A stretch of DNA of 46,320 bases. Source: Candidatus Mediterraneibacter excrementavium. GTDB taxonomy: Bacteria > Bacillota > Clostridia > Lachnospirales > Lachnospiraceae. The position numbers were made by a program, and so were the translations under genes. Below the pieces are notes generated by a model. That model was not told where the DNA came from. It searched no databases and saw only the letters and a program-made list of their open reading frames with translations. The stretch spans positions 1-46,320 of the forward strand of contig DWVL01000006.1 in assembly GCA_019120275.1 (NCBI GenBank). The letters are read 5' to 3'. Positions 31,682-40,182 of this stretch are shown here, in pieces. Every line of letters begins with the position of its first letter. Position 1 is the first letter of the stretch.

Positions 31682-31801
31682 CGCGGACATCCCCCATTGG
31701 TTATTTGCTTTTTCAAGTATACCATATTTTGTGTTTTCTGTTAACCGAGTTCACTCTTTTTTAATGATTATTTAAGATTGCCCGCCATCATCTTTCCATT
31801 T

Positions 31802-32854
31802 CTAATCGAGCTTCATATCGCCGAAACGGATCCAGTTTTTCTTTCTCATAAATTCGGAAATCAGAAGCGTTATAACAGCCGGAAGGATAAACTGGATGAG
31901 CAGGATCTTAATGAATACGATCATCTCCGGCTCCGTCTGTGTCATAACCTGCCAGGTCATCAGCGGTCCGACAAGTCCGGCTGTTCCCATTCCGGATCCG
32001 GTGGCATTATTTGTCATATGGAAGACCATCGTTCCGACCGGCCCCAGGATCGCACTGGAAAGGATCGCCGGGATCCAGATCTGCGGATGGCGCACGATAT
32101 TCGGCACCTGCAGCATAGAAGTTCCGATACCCTGTGAAAGCAGGCCGCCGATCTTATTTTCCCGGAAGCTTGCCACCGCAAAACCGACCATATTGCAGCA
32201 ACAGCCGACCGTTGCCGCACCCGCCGCCAGGCCAGACAGATTCAGAATCACGCCCAGCGCAGCCGAGCTGATCGGCAGCGTCAGGATCATGCCCATCAGT
32301 ACGGAAACCACGATCCCCATAACGAGCGGCTGCTGCTCTGTCCCCCAGTTAATCAGGGATCCGAGCCATGCCATAAATCCAGAGATCGGCGGTCCGGCCA
32401 GAAGTCCCACCACCGAACCGAAACCGATGCACACAAGCGGTGTCAGAATGATATCAAGCCTTGTTTTCCCGGAGATCAGGATGCCGATCTCAATCGCAAT
32501 ATACGCGGCTACAAAAGCGCCCAGCGGTTCGCCCGGTCCGGACAGCACAAGGGCGCCGTCAACCATGATCTCACCGGACATAATATCCCCGGCGAACGCG
32601 CCGATCAGTCCCACAACCGCCGCCGACACGATCACCAGATGCCCCGCGTCCAGCTTCCTCGCCACGCCCGCGCCGATCCCGGCGCCGGTAAGTCCTGCGG
32701 CAACCTTGCCAAGCGTAAAGATCAGATCGCCGATATTCCCGCCGCAGTATGTCCCGATCTGCTGGATGATCGTACCGATGATCAGCGTCGCAAAAAGGCC
32801 CTGGGCCATACCTGTCAGGCCGTCAATAAATATCCTGTCCAGAAATTTCTTCAT
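31802..32854 (-). CDS. PTS IIC-type membrane protein (PfoR-like, EIIC_2 family)
   Basis: 350 residues, strongly hydrophobic, with about ten membrane segments, many Gly-rich (GAGIGAGVARKLDAGHLVIVSAAVVGLIGA, LINWGTEQQPLVMGIVVSVLMGM, CCCNMVGFAVASFRENKIGGLLSQGIGT, VFHMTNNATGSGMGTAGLVGP). This is the PTS_EIIC_2 family, which includes the perfringolysin-associated PfoR protein of Clostridium perfringens. No EIIA, EIIB or HPr gene is adjacent, so transport linked to phosphotransfer is not shown; some members act as regulators or as PEP-independent transporters. Three consecutive Cys residues (CCC) in a predicted membrane segment are notable. Confidence 0.82.
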   Translation of the reverse strand: MKKFLDRIFIDGLTGMAQGLFATLIIGTIIQQIGTYCGGNIGDLIFTLGKVAAGLTGAGIGAGVARKLDAGHLVIVSAAVVGLIGAFAGDIMSGEIMVDGALVLSGPGEPLGAFVAAYIAIEIGILISGKTRLDIILTPLVCIGFGSVVGLLAGPPISGFMAWLGSLINWGTEQQPLVMGIVVSVLMGMILTLPISSAALGVILNLSGLAAGAATVGCCCNMVGFAVASFRENKIGGLLSQGIGTSMLQVPNIVRHPQIWIPAILSSAILGPVGTMVFHMTNNATGSGMGTAGLVGPLMTWQVMTQTEPEMIVFIKILLIQFILPAVITLLISEFMRKKNWIRFGDMKLD

Positions 32855-33001
32855 TTGTTCACACTCTCCCTACCATACTTCTTTAATAATATAACAGAAA
32901 GTATATTCCCGTACAACCTTGCAAATACTGTTTTTTGAATGACTTTTCCGCTGTCCTATGCTAAAATAGCATCTGTGACAGGATGAAAGGAGCCGTGAAA
33001 A
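32855..33001 (+). promoter_or_regulatory. Divergent promoter region with extended -10 element
   Basis: The gap between the PTS IIC-like gene (minus) and the 87-codon gene (plus). On the plus strand a TATGCTAAAATAG extended -10 element lies just before 32972, and AAGGAGCC precedes the ATG at 33002. No -35 of good quality is visible. Confidence 0.45.
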
Positions 33002-33265
33002 ATGTTCCGTTTATGGGGAAAAGAATTTAAAGACAACCGGATGCTGAGAGATACCGTGATCTGTGATGACACAGACGATACCCGTACACATAAGATCTTT
33101 AATGCGCTGGATCAGATCTGCTACGAATTTGATCTGAGCAAGCCGATCTGGCTGGACGTCACCATCAATGAATTCAAACGCCACTCGAAGGCGCGATTCT
33201 ATCAGGATAGCTTCGTGGATTCCATTGATTTTGATTATCTGGAAATACAGGTAATAGAAGAATAG
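33002..33265 (+). CDS. Conserved-looking small protein of unknown function
   Basis: 87 residues with AAAGGAGCC before the ATG. It is soluble, acidic overall and has even secondary-structure propensity (beta strands TVICDD and PIWLDVTINEF around helices HKIFNALDQICYEFDL and SFVDSIDFDYLEIQVIEE). No signal peptide, membrane helix or known motif. The quality of the ribosome site, the extended -10 promoter and the terminator just after it support a real gene transcribed alone. Confidence 0.7.
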   Translation: MFRLWGKEFKDNRMLRDTVICDDTDDTRTHKIFNALDQICYEFDLSKPIWLDVTINEFKRHSKARFYQDSFVDSIDFDYLEIQVIEE

Positions 33266-33281
33266 CCATACAATATCAAAA

Positions 33282-33321
33282 AAGCCGTAAACGCTGATTT
33301 TTCAGCGCTTCCGGCTCTTTT
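33282..33321. terminator. Bidirectional terminator between the 87-codon gene and tRNA-Gly
   Basis: Stem AGCCG...CGCTG/CAGCG...CGGCT with a small internal loop, flanked by CTTTT on the plus side and TTTTTT on the minus side. It serves the plus-strand 87-codon gene and the minus-strand tRNA-Gly, which ends 3 nt away. Confidence 0.85.
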
Positions 33322-33323
33322 CA

Positions 33324-33394
33324 AGCAGATGACGGGAATCGAACCCGCCTCGCCAGCTTGGGAAGCTGGAGTTCTACCGATGAACTACATCTGC
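33324..33394 (-). tRNA. tRNA-Gly (CCC anticodon)
   Basis: Cloverleaf on the minus strand: acceptor GCAGATG/CATCTGC, anticodon stem CCAGC/GCTGG with loop TTCCCAA (anticodon CCC), T-arm GGTTCGATTCC. CCA is not encoded. It stands alone with its own terminator. Confidence 0.95.
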
Positions 33395-33446
33395 ATCTGC
33401 ACGTTATGAATTATAACGCGCTTTTCTCTAAATTGCAAGACCTTTC

Positions 33447-34115
33447 TCAGTCGATCTGCCAGTCGATCGGTTCGATCCCGTGGCTCTCCAGGAACGCATT
33501 CGTCTTACTGAACGGTCTGCTGCCGAAAAATCCTCTGTACGCTGAGAGCGGGCTCGGATGAGGCGCTGTCAGGATGAGGTGCTTCGGATTGTTCAGCATG
33601 GCTTTCTTGCGCTGGGCCGGACTTCCCCACAGGATGAACACGATGGGACGGTCCTGGCCGTTGAGCGCCATGATCGCCGCGTCCGTGAATTCTTCCCAGC
33701 CGATCCCCCGGTGGGAATTGGCCTGATGCGCCCGCACGGTCAGAACCGTATTGAGCATCAGCACGCCCTGCTCCGCCCACTTTGTCAGGCATCCATGATC
33801 CGGGATCGTGCACCCCAGGTCGTCGTGCAGCTCCTGATAGATATTCACCAGTGAAGGCGGGATGTCCACGCCTTTTTTTACCGAGAAGCACAGCCCGTGG
33901 GCCTGACCGTTATTGTGATACGGATCCTGTCCCAGGATCACCACTTTCACCTTTTTCAGCGGCGTCAGATGAAAGGCATTGAAAATATCATCCGCCGGCG
34001 GAAAGATCAGCCTCGTCCTGTATTCCTGATTGACTGTCTCAAACAGTTTCCTATAATAAGGTTTTGCAAATTCTCCTTTCAGCGCTTCGTACCAGTCGCC
34101 GTTCAGTCCTGCCAT
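33447..34115 (-). CDS. ung: Uracil-DNA glycosylase
   Basis: 222 residues, the normal family-1 UDG size. Active-site motif GQDPYH (62-67, Asp64 activates water) and the minor-groove loop HPSPLSAYRGFFG (His187 region) are intact, as is GVLMLNTVLTV (Asn of the uracil pocket). It removes uracil from DNA as the first step of base excision repair. The start at 34115 has AGAAGGAG upstream. It lies 55 nt after hisF and may be the last gene of that transcript. Confidence 0.97.
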   Translation of the reverse strand: MAGLNGDWYEALKGEFAKPYYRKLFETVNQEYRTRLIFPPADDIFNAFHLTPLKKVKVVILGQDPYHNNGQAHGLCFSVKKGVDIPPSLVNIYQELHDDLGCTIPDHGCLTKWAEQGVLMLNTVLTVRAHQANSHRGIGWEEFTDAAIMALNGQDRPIVFILWGSPAQRKKAMLNNPKHLILTAPHPSPLSAYRGFFGSRPFSKTNAFLESHGIEPIDWQID

Positions 34116-34170
34116 AACCGCATTCTCCTTCTTTCACATTCTTACGCCCGCCCGGACCGGCGGGGGATGT

Positions 34171-34932
34171 CTACAGCCGCACCGGAACGCCTTCGTCCCG
34201 GAGATATTCTTTCACCTGACGGATCTCCAACTCTTTGTAGTGGAACAGAGATGCCGCCAGCGCCGCATCCGCTTTCCCGACGGTCAGTGCGTCTTTAAAA
34301 TGCTCCAGTGTCCCTGCGCCGCCCGATGCAATGACCGGGATGGACACATGCTCCGCGATGGCTTTTGTCAGTTCCAGATCATATCCGGCTTTCGTCCCGT
34401 CGCAGTCCATGCTGGTAAGCAGAATCTCGCCTGCGCCCAGCCGCTCCACTTTCATGGCCCACTCCACCGCGTCGATGCCAACGTCGATGCGCCCGCCGTT
34501 TTTATAAATGTTCCAGCCGGAGCCGTCCGCGCGCCGCTTGGCGTCAATGGCGACAACCACACACTGGCTCCCGAACTTATCCGCCGCATCGCTGACCAGC
34601 TCCGGCGTATTGATGGCTGATGAATTGATGGAGATCTTATCCGCCCCCTCCCGGAGGATGGCGCGGAAGTCATCGACCGTGCGGATGCCTCCGCCGACCG
34701 TAAACGGGATAAACACACATTCCGCCACCTTGCGCACCATATCGATCACAGTGCGGCGCTCGTCCGAGGACGCTGTGATATCCAGAAATACCAGCTCGTC
34801 CGCCCCCGCCTTATCATATGCTTTCGCGATCTCCACCGGGTCGCCGGCGTCTTTAAGATCCACGAAATTCACACCTTTTACCACCCGTCCCCCGTTCACA
34901 TCCAGACAGGGGATAATCCGTTTTGTAAACAT
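34171..34932 (-). CDS. hisF: Imidazole glycerol phosphate synthase cyclase subunit HisF
   Basis: 253 residues, a (beta/alpha)8 barrel. The N-terminal [18 protein letters not shown] carries the first catalytic Asp, and [16 protein letters not shown] carries the second. Phosphate-binding glycines are seen in [10 protein letters not shown] and [10 protein letters not shown]. With HisH it forms imidazole glycerol phosphate and AICAR from PRFAR and ammonia, in histidine synthesis. hisH is 40 nt upstream. The other his genes are absent from the window. Confidence 0.95.
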   Translation of the reverse strand: MFTKRIIPCLDVNGGRVVKGVNFVDLKDAGDPVEIAKAYDKAGADELVFLDITASSDERRTVIDMVRKVAECVFIPFTVGGGIRTVDDFRAILREGADKISINSSAINTPELVSDAADKFGSQCVVVAIDAKRRADGSGWNIYKNGGRIDVGIDAVEWAMKVERLGAGEILLTSMDCDGTKAGYDLELTKAIAEHVSIPVIASGGAGTLEHFKDALTVGKADAALAASLFHYKELEIRQVKEYLRDEGVPVRL

Positions 34933-34972
34933 AGCCGTTCCCTTTCCGCTCTTGCCGCGTTCTTGCCTCGTT

Positions 34973-35578
34973 TTACAATTCCACGAAATTTTTCAGGATA
35001 TGCAGTCCCACGTCGCTGCTTTTCTCCGGGTGGAACTGACACGCGAATACATTTCCCTTCTCCACAGAGGCATGGATATGAGTGCAGTATTCCGTGGACG
35101 CCTTTACGATCTCTTCGTCTTCCGCCTTCAGATAATAGGAATGGACGAAGTACACATAAGCGCCTTCTCTGATCCCCCGGAACAGCCGTCCGTCGTGCTC
35201 AAGATGCAGGGAATTCCACCCCATGTGGGGGATCTTCATTCCTTCCTGCTCCGGGATCTTCAGGATCTCCCCTTTCAGGATGCCGAGGCCCTTCACGCCC
35301 GGCGCCTCATCGCTCCGCTCAAAGAGGAGCTGCAGACCCAGACAGATCCCGAGGAACGGGGTTCCCTGATCCACGACCTGACGGATCACTTCCTCCAGTC
35401 CCCGCTCCCGGATGGTGGCCATGGCGTCGCCGAACGCCCCCACCCCGGGCAGGATCACTTTGTCCGCCGCCAGGATCTCATCCCTGTCACCGGTCACTTT
35501 CACATCCTGCCCCAGCAGGATGAGCGCCTTCTCCACACTCCGGATATTTCCCGCATCATAATCAATGATCGCTATCAT
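34973..35578 (-). CDS. hisH: Imidazole glycerol phosphate synthase glutaminase subunit HisH
   Basis: 201 residues. Class I glutamine amidotransferase triad: Cys79 in GICLGLQ, His183 and Glu185 in CQFHPEKSS. The start [11 protein letters not shown] is typical. It releases ammonia from glutamine for HisF. Ribosome site GGAGGAACAGTT. It lies 27 nt after the stop of an AGCS-family symporter gene and 40 nt before hisF. The triad is intact, which argues for a working enzyme. Confidence 0.95.
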   Translation of the reverse strand: MIAIIDYDAGNIRSVEKALILLGQDVKVTGDRDEILAADKVILPGVGAFGDAMATIRERGLEEVIRQVVDQGTPFLGICLGLQLLFERSDEAPGVKGLGILKGEILKIPEQEGMKIPHMGWNSLHLEHDGRLFRGIREGAYVYFVHSYYLKAEDEEIVKASTEYCTHIHASVEKGNVFACQFHPEKSSDVGLHILKNFVEL

Positions 35579-35605
35579 AACTGTTCCTCCACATCCTGCT
35601 CTTGC

Positions 35606-37006
35606 TTATTCTCCGCGGATTCCTGTCTTCACAACCGGCACCGGCGTGTCGTCAACCGCATCCAGGTCGTTGACATATTTCTTTGTTTCCTTCACGATCA
35701 CCGGCGACAGCAGAAGCACGGCGATCAGATTGGGGATGGCCATCAGAGCGTTCAGGATGTCCGCGATTTTCCACACCAGATCAAGGGCCAGCACCGGGGC
35801 GATCAGCGCCACGGCGATATACAGCACTTTATACGGGATCAGTCCCCATTTTCCTGAGAAATATTCCACGCAGCGCTCCCCGTAGTACGCCCAGCCTAGG
35901 ATCGTTGAATATGCAAATGTGATAATTCCGACCACCAGGATAAACGGCCCGAAATACGGGATCTGTCCGAATGCCAGCGTGGTCAGTTCACCGCCGTCCG
36001 TGATCTGATCCGCATTGATGGCCGGATTCTTCATGATCGTTGACACCAGTACAAGACCGGTCATCAGGCAGACTACAACGGTATCCCAGAAGGTTCCCGT
36101 AGAGGATACTAGCGCCTGTCGCACCGGGTTCTTCGTCCTTGCCGCTGCAGCCGCGATCGGCGCGGAACCCATACCGGATTCGTTGGAGAAAAGCCCTCTG
36201 GCCACTCCGTACTGGATCGCCAGACGGATCCCGCCGCCCACAAGACCGCCGGCAGCGGCACCTTTTGTAAATGCCAGCCGGCAGATCGTCTGGATCGCTG
36301 GAATAATATAGTCATAATTGATCCCAAGGATGATCAGGCAGCCGATCACATAGAACAGTGCCATGAACGGAACCAGCTTCTCACATACGCTTGCAATGGA
36401 CTTGATGCCGCCGAAGATCACGAATGCCGTCAGCACTGCCACGACCACGCCGATGATCCACGGATCGATCCCCAGGTTCGTACTGCACACTTCCGCAATG
36501 GCATTGACCTGCGTCGCGCAGCCGATGCCGAAGGAGGCGAATCCTGCAAACACTGCAAAGATGATGCCAAGCCACTTCATGTGGAGCCCGCGGTCCAGCG
36601 CATACATGGCGCCGCCCTGCATACGTCCGTCAGCCGTCTTCACACGGTATTTGACCGCGATCAGAGACTCCGAATATTTTGTCGCCATGCCGAACACGCC
36701 GGTCAGCCAGCACCAGAGCACCGCACCCGGGCCGCCCAGCGCGATGGCCGTACCTACGCCGATGATATTTCCCGTACCGATGGTTGACGCCAGCGCCGTC
36801 GCAAGAGCGCCGAACTGGCTCACCTCCCCGTCCGCATCCTCTTCCTTGGCAACCGACAGCGGGATGCCTTTTGTGATCGTCTTCCTCTGGATAAATCCTG
36901 TCCGGATCGTCATAAAAATGTGGGTGCCCAGAAGGAGCACGATCATGCCCCATCCCCATACAAAGTCATCTACTGACTGTATGACGCCGTAAATCTTATC
37001 GTACAT
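35606..37006 (-). CDS. Alanine/glycine:cation symporter family (AGCS) transporter
   Basis: 466 residues with about ten membrane helices. AGCS motifs are present: [68 protein letters not shown] and [15 protein letters not shown]. The family moves alanine, glycine or glutamine with Na+ or H+; the AlsT-type members of Bacillus prefer glutamine. The start at 37006 has AGGAGGATTTCGT. It lies 27 nt upstream of hisH, the glutamine-using subunit, so glutamine uptake is an appealing but unproven function. A long inverted repeat (37056-37101) lies in the region before it. Confidence 0.92.
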   Translation of the reverse strand: MYDKIYGVIQSVDDFVWGWGMIVLLLGTHIFMTIRTGFIQRKTITKGIPLSVAKEEDADGEVSQFGALATALASTIGTGNIIGVGTAIALGGPGAVLWCWLTGVFGMATKYSESLIAVKYRVKTADGRMQGGAMYALDRGLHMKWLGIIFAVFAGFASFGIGCATQVNAIAEVCSTNLGIDPWIIGVVVAVLTAFVIFGGIKSIASVCEKLVPFMALFYVIGCLIILGINYDYIIPAIQTICRLAFTKGAAAGGLVGGGIRLAIQYGVARGLFSNESGMGSAPIAAAAARTKNPVRQALVSSTGTFWDTVVVCLMTGLVLVSTIMKNPAINADQITDGGELTTLAFGQIPYFGPFILVVGIITFAYSTILGWAYYGERCVEYFSGKWGLIPYKVLYIAVALIAPVLALDLVWKIADILNALMAIPNLIAVLLLSPVIVKETKKYVNDLDAVDDTPVPVVKTGIRGE

Positions 37007-37055
37007 ACGAAATCCTCCTCATACTCTCATAAATCATTCCTTCTATAACAGATAT

Positions 37056-37101
37056 AAGGCATACACACACCCGCCTGCAGGCCGGCATGCTGTATGCCTT
37101 A
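37056..37101 (-). repeat. Hairpin between histidine kinase and AGCS genes
   Basis: AAGGCATACA at one end pairs with TGTATGCCTT at the other, around a GC-rich centre containing GCCGGCCTGCAGGC. It lies about 40 nt past the kinase stop on the minus strand and could terminate it, although the following sequence is only moderately U-rich. Confidence 0.55.
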
Positions 37102-37140
37102 AACCGCGTCTAAACGCTAATATTTTACCGCATTTTCGCT

Positions 37141-38643
37141 TTAATGTAAAGAAGTGTTTTCCGTATCCGCATCAAGTTCAAACCAGAACTCCACGCCATT
37201 ATTGAAATTCCGGACTCCGTATTTCTGATGGAATGACTCCATAATCGCTTTCACGATCGACAGACCGATGCCGTTTCCGCCATATTCTCTTGTATGCGCT
37301 TTATCCACTTTATAGAACTTATCCCACAATTTCGGCACATCCTCCTCCGGGATCGGCCGACCACTGTTGAATACGGAAATGTGTGCGTTCTTCCCCTCTC
37401 TTCTGATCCGCACCTCAATCCGCTTCTCATTTTCTGCATGGTGGATGGCGTTCGTCAGATAATTTCGGATCACCTGTTCTGTCTTAAATTCATCCGCCCA
37501 CACATCCAGTTTCTCATCCGCCACAAAATCAACCGATGCGCCCGCCTGCTGAGCCAGGATCTCACAGCTTGCGATCACGCCGCGCACCAGGCTCACGATG
37601 TCAAACCGCTCGAACTGCACCTCATCCGCACCGAATTCCAGCTGATTGAGGGTCAGAAGATTCTTCACCATATGGTTCATCTTGTCTGCTTCATCCATGA
37701 TCACATCGCAGTAGAACTCGCGGCTCTCCGGATCCTCATTGATCCCTTCCTTCAATCCTTCCGCATACCCCTGGATCAGGGCAATCGGCGTTTTCAACTC
37801 GTGGGATACATTTCCGAGAAATTCATTGCGCATCTCTTCGATCTTTTCTTTCTGCTCAATATCCATCTGCAGTTTGTTATTCGCGCGCTTCAGTTCCGAG
37901 ATCGTCTTCTCCAGCTGCTCTGACATTTTATTGAAATTGCTGCCAAGCACGCCGATCTCATCCCGTCCGCTGCCGGTATACCGGGCGTCAAAATTCAGGT
38001 TCGCCATCTCCTGGGACAACCCTGCAAGCTGCATGACCGGCTGTGTGATCCGCCTGGAAAAGAGCCAGATCAGCACTCCGCCCAGGATGATGCCCACGCT
38101 GCCCAGATAGATCAAAAAACGGTTTGCAAGGGACGCGCTCTCCTGAATACTGGCCAAAGGACTCTGCATCACAAACCATGAACCGTCCGAAAACATGCCC
38201 CACATCTTCAGATACTCCACATCACTTCCGCTGATTCCCTGCGACTTCGATCTGTACACTGTAAAATTGCTGTCTCTTCGCAATACATCCTCGCTGTTGA
38301 TATTCCGGGTGAAGATCTCCCCCACCATCTGATTAAACCGGGGATCATCCTGCCCCATCGTTGAAATCTGAGCCTTACCGCTGCTGTCTACAACCACAAG
38401 ATCAATATTCCCGCGCTCTGTGCGGACCAGGATCGTCTTCAGTACAGACAGATCTGTCAGATCCCCGTTCTGCAGTGTGCGGTCAATCTCATTATACGTC
38501 TTCACCAGTTCTTCTGTCTTGTGCGAAAGATAATACGACACAAGGAACCCGCTGTTAATGACCAGCACCCCGCCCAGGATAAACGCAAGCAGCGCAATAA
38601 ACAGCGCTGTAACCTGTCTTCTGATCGAATATTTCAATTTCAT
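37141..38643 (-). CDS. Sensor histidine kinase
   Basis: 500 residues. Helix 1 (about 12-38), an extracellular sensor region (about 40-170), helix 2 (about 176-196), HAMP (about 197-250), then a HisKA dimer helix with the phosphorylated His281 in GNVSHELKTPIALIQGYAEGL, and a HATPase domain (NYLTNAIHHAEN N box, GRPIPEED, YGGNGIGLSIVKAI). It autophosphorylates and passes phosphate to the response regulator encoded 12 nt upstream. The signal is unknown. No catalytic residue is missing. Confidence 0.95.
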   Translation of the reverse strand: MKLKYSIRRQVTALFIALLAFILGGVLVINSGFLVSYYLSHKTEELVKTYNEIDRTLQNGDLTDLSVLKTILVRTERGNIDLVVVDSSGKAQISTMGQDDPRFNQMVGEIFTRNINSEDVLRRDSNFTVYRSKSQGISGSDVEYLKMWGMFSDGSWFVMQSPLASIQESASLANRFLIYLGSVGIILGGVLIWLFSRRITQPVMQLAGLSQEMANLNFDARYTGSGRDEIGVLGSNFNKMSEQLEKTISELKRANNKLQMDIEQKEKIEEMRNEFLGNVSHELKTPIALIQGYAEGLKEGINEDPESREFYCDVIMDEADKMNHMVKNLLTLNQLEFGADEVQFERFDIVSLVRGVIASCEILAQQAGASVDFVADEKLDVWADEFKTEQVIRNYLTNAIHHAENEKRIEVRIRREGKNAHISVFNSGRPIPEEDVPKLWDKFYKVDKAHTREYGGNGIGLSIVKAIMESFHQKYGVRNFNNGVEFWFELDADTENTSLH

Positions 38644-38655
38644 AACACGTTCTGC

Positions 38656-39333
38656 CTATCCCACTTCAAATTTATAACCCATGCCCCAGATCGTTCGTAT
38701 ATACTCGCCTTTGTCGCCCAGCTTGCTCCGGAGCTTCTTCACATGCGTATCGATCGTCCGGGCATCACCGAAATAATCATAGTTCCATACGTTGTTCAGG
38801 ATCTTCTCCCTTGACAAAGCAATGCCTGCATTTTCCATGAAATAAGAAAGAAGCTCGAATTCCTTATAGCTCAGCTCGACCGGCTTCCCGTCAATCTCTA
38901 CGATATGGGCCGCCTTGTCCATCCGGATGCCGCCCGCCTCGATCACGTCGCCGCCGGTCGTACCCCTTGTCCTGCGGAGGATCGCATTGACCCGGGCCAC
39001 CAGGATCTTCGGACTGAACGGCTTGGAGATATATTCATCCACGCCAAGATCAAAACCCTGGAGCTCATCCCGTTCCTCTGAGCGGGCGGTCAGCATAATG
39101 ATCGGTACTTTTGAGGATTCACGGATCTCCCGGCACACCTGCCAGCCATCCATCTTCGGCATCATCACATCCAGGATAATGAGCGCGATGTCTTTATCCT
39201 CATAGAAAATATCCATCGCCTCCATGCCGTCCCCGGCTTCCAGCACCATGTACCCTTCCCGCACAAGGAAGTCCTTTACCAGCTTCCGCATCCTGCTCTC
39301 ATCGTCAACTACCAGTATTTTTATATTTTCCAT
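38656..39333 (-). CDS. OmpR/PhoB-family response regulator
   Basis: 225 residues. Receiver domain with acidic pocket Asp10-Asp11, phospho-acceptor Asp55 in [13 protein letters not shown], Thr/Lys switch residues (MLTARS, SKPF). C-terminal winged helix ([18 protein letters not shown], then [20 protein letters not shown], ending IWGMGYKFE). It is the first gene of the two-component operon. A consensus promoter with an overlapping palindrome lies upstream at 39372-39406, which suggests autoregulation. Confidence 0.96.
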   Translation of the reverse strand: MENIKILVVDDESRMRKLVKDFLVREGYMVLEAGDGMEAMDIFYEDKDIALIILDVMMPKMDGWQVCREIRESSKVPIIMLTARSEERDELQGFDLGVDEYISKPFSPKILVARVNAILRRTRGTTGGDVIEAGGIRMDKAAHIVEIDGKPVELSYKEFELLSYFMENAGIALSREKILNNVWNYDYFGDARTIDTHVKKLRSKLGDKGEYIRTIWGMGYKFEVG

Positions 39334-39371
39334 TCCAGACTCCTCCTCCCGGCCGGATCATTATTTACTAT

Positions 39372-39406
39372 GTAAACAGTGTAAGTTTACCAGAAAAATA
39401 TGTCAA
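39372..39406 (-). promoter_or_regulatory. Response-regulator promoter with overlapping palindrome
   Basis: Minus-strand TTGACA (39401-39406), 17-bp spacer, TACACT (39378-39383). The -10 is inside a dyad GTAAAC-AGTGTAA-GTTTAC (39372-39390), with GTAAAC and GTAAGT also forming a 9-bp-spaced direct repeat. It is a likely operator. Confidence 0.75.
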
Positions 39407-39448
39407 TCCTGTGAACCGGCAAAAACTGTGCCATTTTGTATTTTCCAC

Positions 39449-39477
39449 TTGCAATCTTCCGGATCCGGTGATAAAAT
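39449..39477 (+). promoter_or_regulatory. Sigma-A-type promoter of mntP
   Basis: TTGCAA (39449-39454), 17-bp spacer, TAAAAT (39472-39477), ending 26 nt before the mntP ATG. The leader is too short for a yybP-ykoY manganese riboswitch. Confidence 0.8.
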
Positions 39478-39503
39478 ACGGTGGCTACGAAGGAGAAAAA
39501 ACT

Positions 39504-40064
39504 ATGGGATTACTGGAACTTTTTATCCTTGCCGTAGGGTTATCAATGGACGCTTTCGCGGTATCCGTCTGCAAAGGGCTTGCCATGCCGAAGATATCGG
39601 TCAGAAAAGCTGGGATCGTCGGCCTGTGGTTCGGCGGATTTCAGGCTCTGATGCCGGCCGTCGGCTATCTGCTGGGCTATCAGTTCAGGGATAAGATCAC
39701 TGCCATTGATCACTGGATCGCCTTTATCCTGCTCGGGATCATCGGCGCCAATATGATCAAGGAGGCCTGTTCTCAGGACTGCGAGAGAGAGGACGACTCG
39801 CTGGATATCCGGACGATGTTCCTGCTGGCGGTCGCCACAAGCATTGACGCCCTGGCGGTAGGAATTACATTTGCATTCCTGGATGTGCATATCATTGCCG
39901 CCGTTTCATTTATCGGCGTCACAACCTTTATCATTTCCGCGATCGGCGTAAAGATCGGAAATGTATTTGGAACAAAATATAAATCAAAAGCCGAGTTTGC
40001 CGGCGGCGCGATCCTGATCCTTCTCGGGATCAAGATCCTGCTGGAGCATCTCGGGATCTTTTAA
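39504..40064 (+). CDS. mntP: Manganese efflux pump MntP
   Basis: 186 residues from ATG 39504 (AAGGAG upstream); the longer in-frame reading from 39411 crosses the promoter. Six membrane helices in two halves, each with the family signature: [15 protein letters not shown] (Asp16) and [15 protein letters not shown] (Asp115). MntP removes excess Mn2+. It has its own promoter and terminator and is divergent from the two-component operon. Confidence 0.93.
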   Translation: MGLLELFILAVGLSMDAFAVSVCKGLAMPKISVRKAGIVGLWFGGFQALMPAVGYLLGYQFRDKITAIDHWIAFILLGIIGANMIKEACSQDCEREDDSLDIRTMFLLAVATSIDALAVGITFAFLDVHIIAAVSFIGVTTFIISAIGVKIGNVFGTKYKSKAEFAGGAILILLGIKILLEHLGIF

Positions 40065-40117
40065 GTCATATGGTTTTCCTGTTTCAGCATTCAAACAGGC
40101 ATATGGCTTTTTTTATT
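40064..40117 (+). terminator. Intrinsic terminator after mntP
   Basis: CATATG...CCTGTTT/AAACAGG...CATATG stem with a 9-nt loop, followed by GCTTTTTTTATTT. Confidence 0.9.
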
Positions 40118-40182
40118 TAAACGCAGTAAGCATGCTTTCCAGATACACCGGAGGCAGCAATCATGAAAGGGGATTTTTAATC

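Noticed and set aside
39378..39503. yybP-ykoY manganese riboswitch upstream of mntP
   Set aside because: The predicted promoter leaves only about 20 nt of leader and the core motifs are absent.
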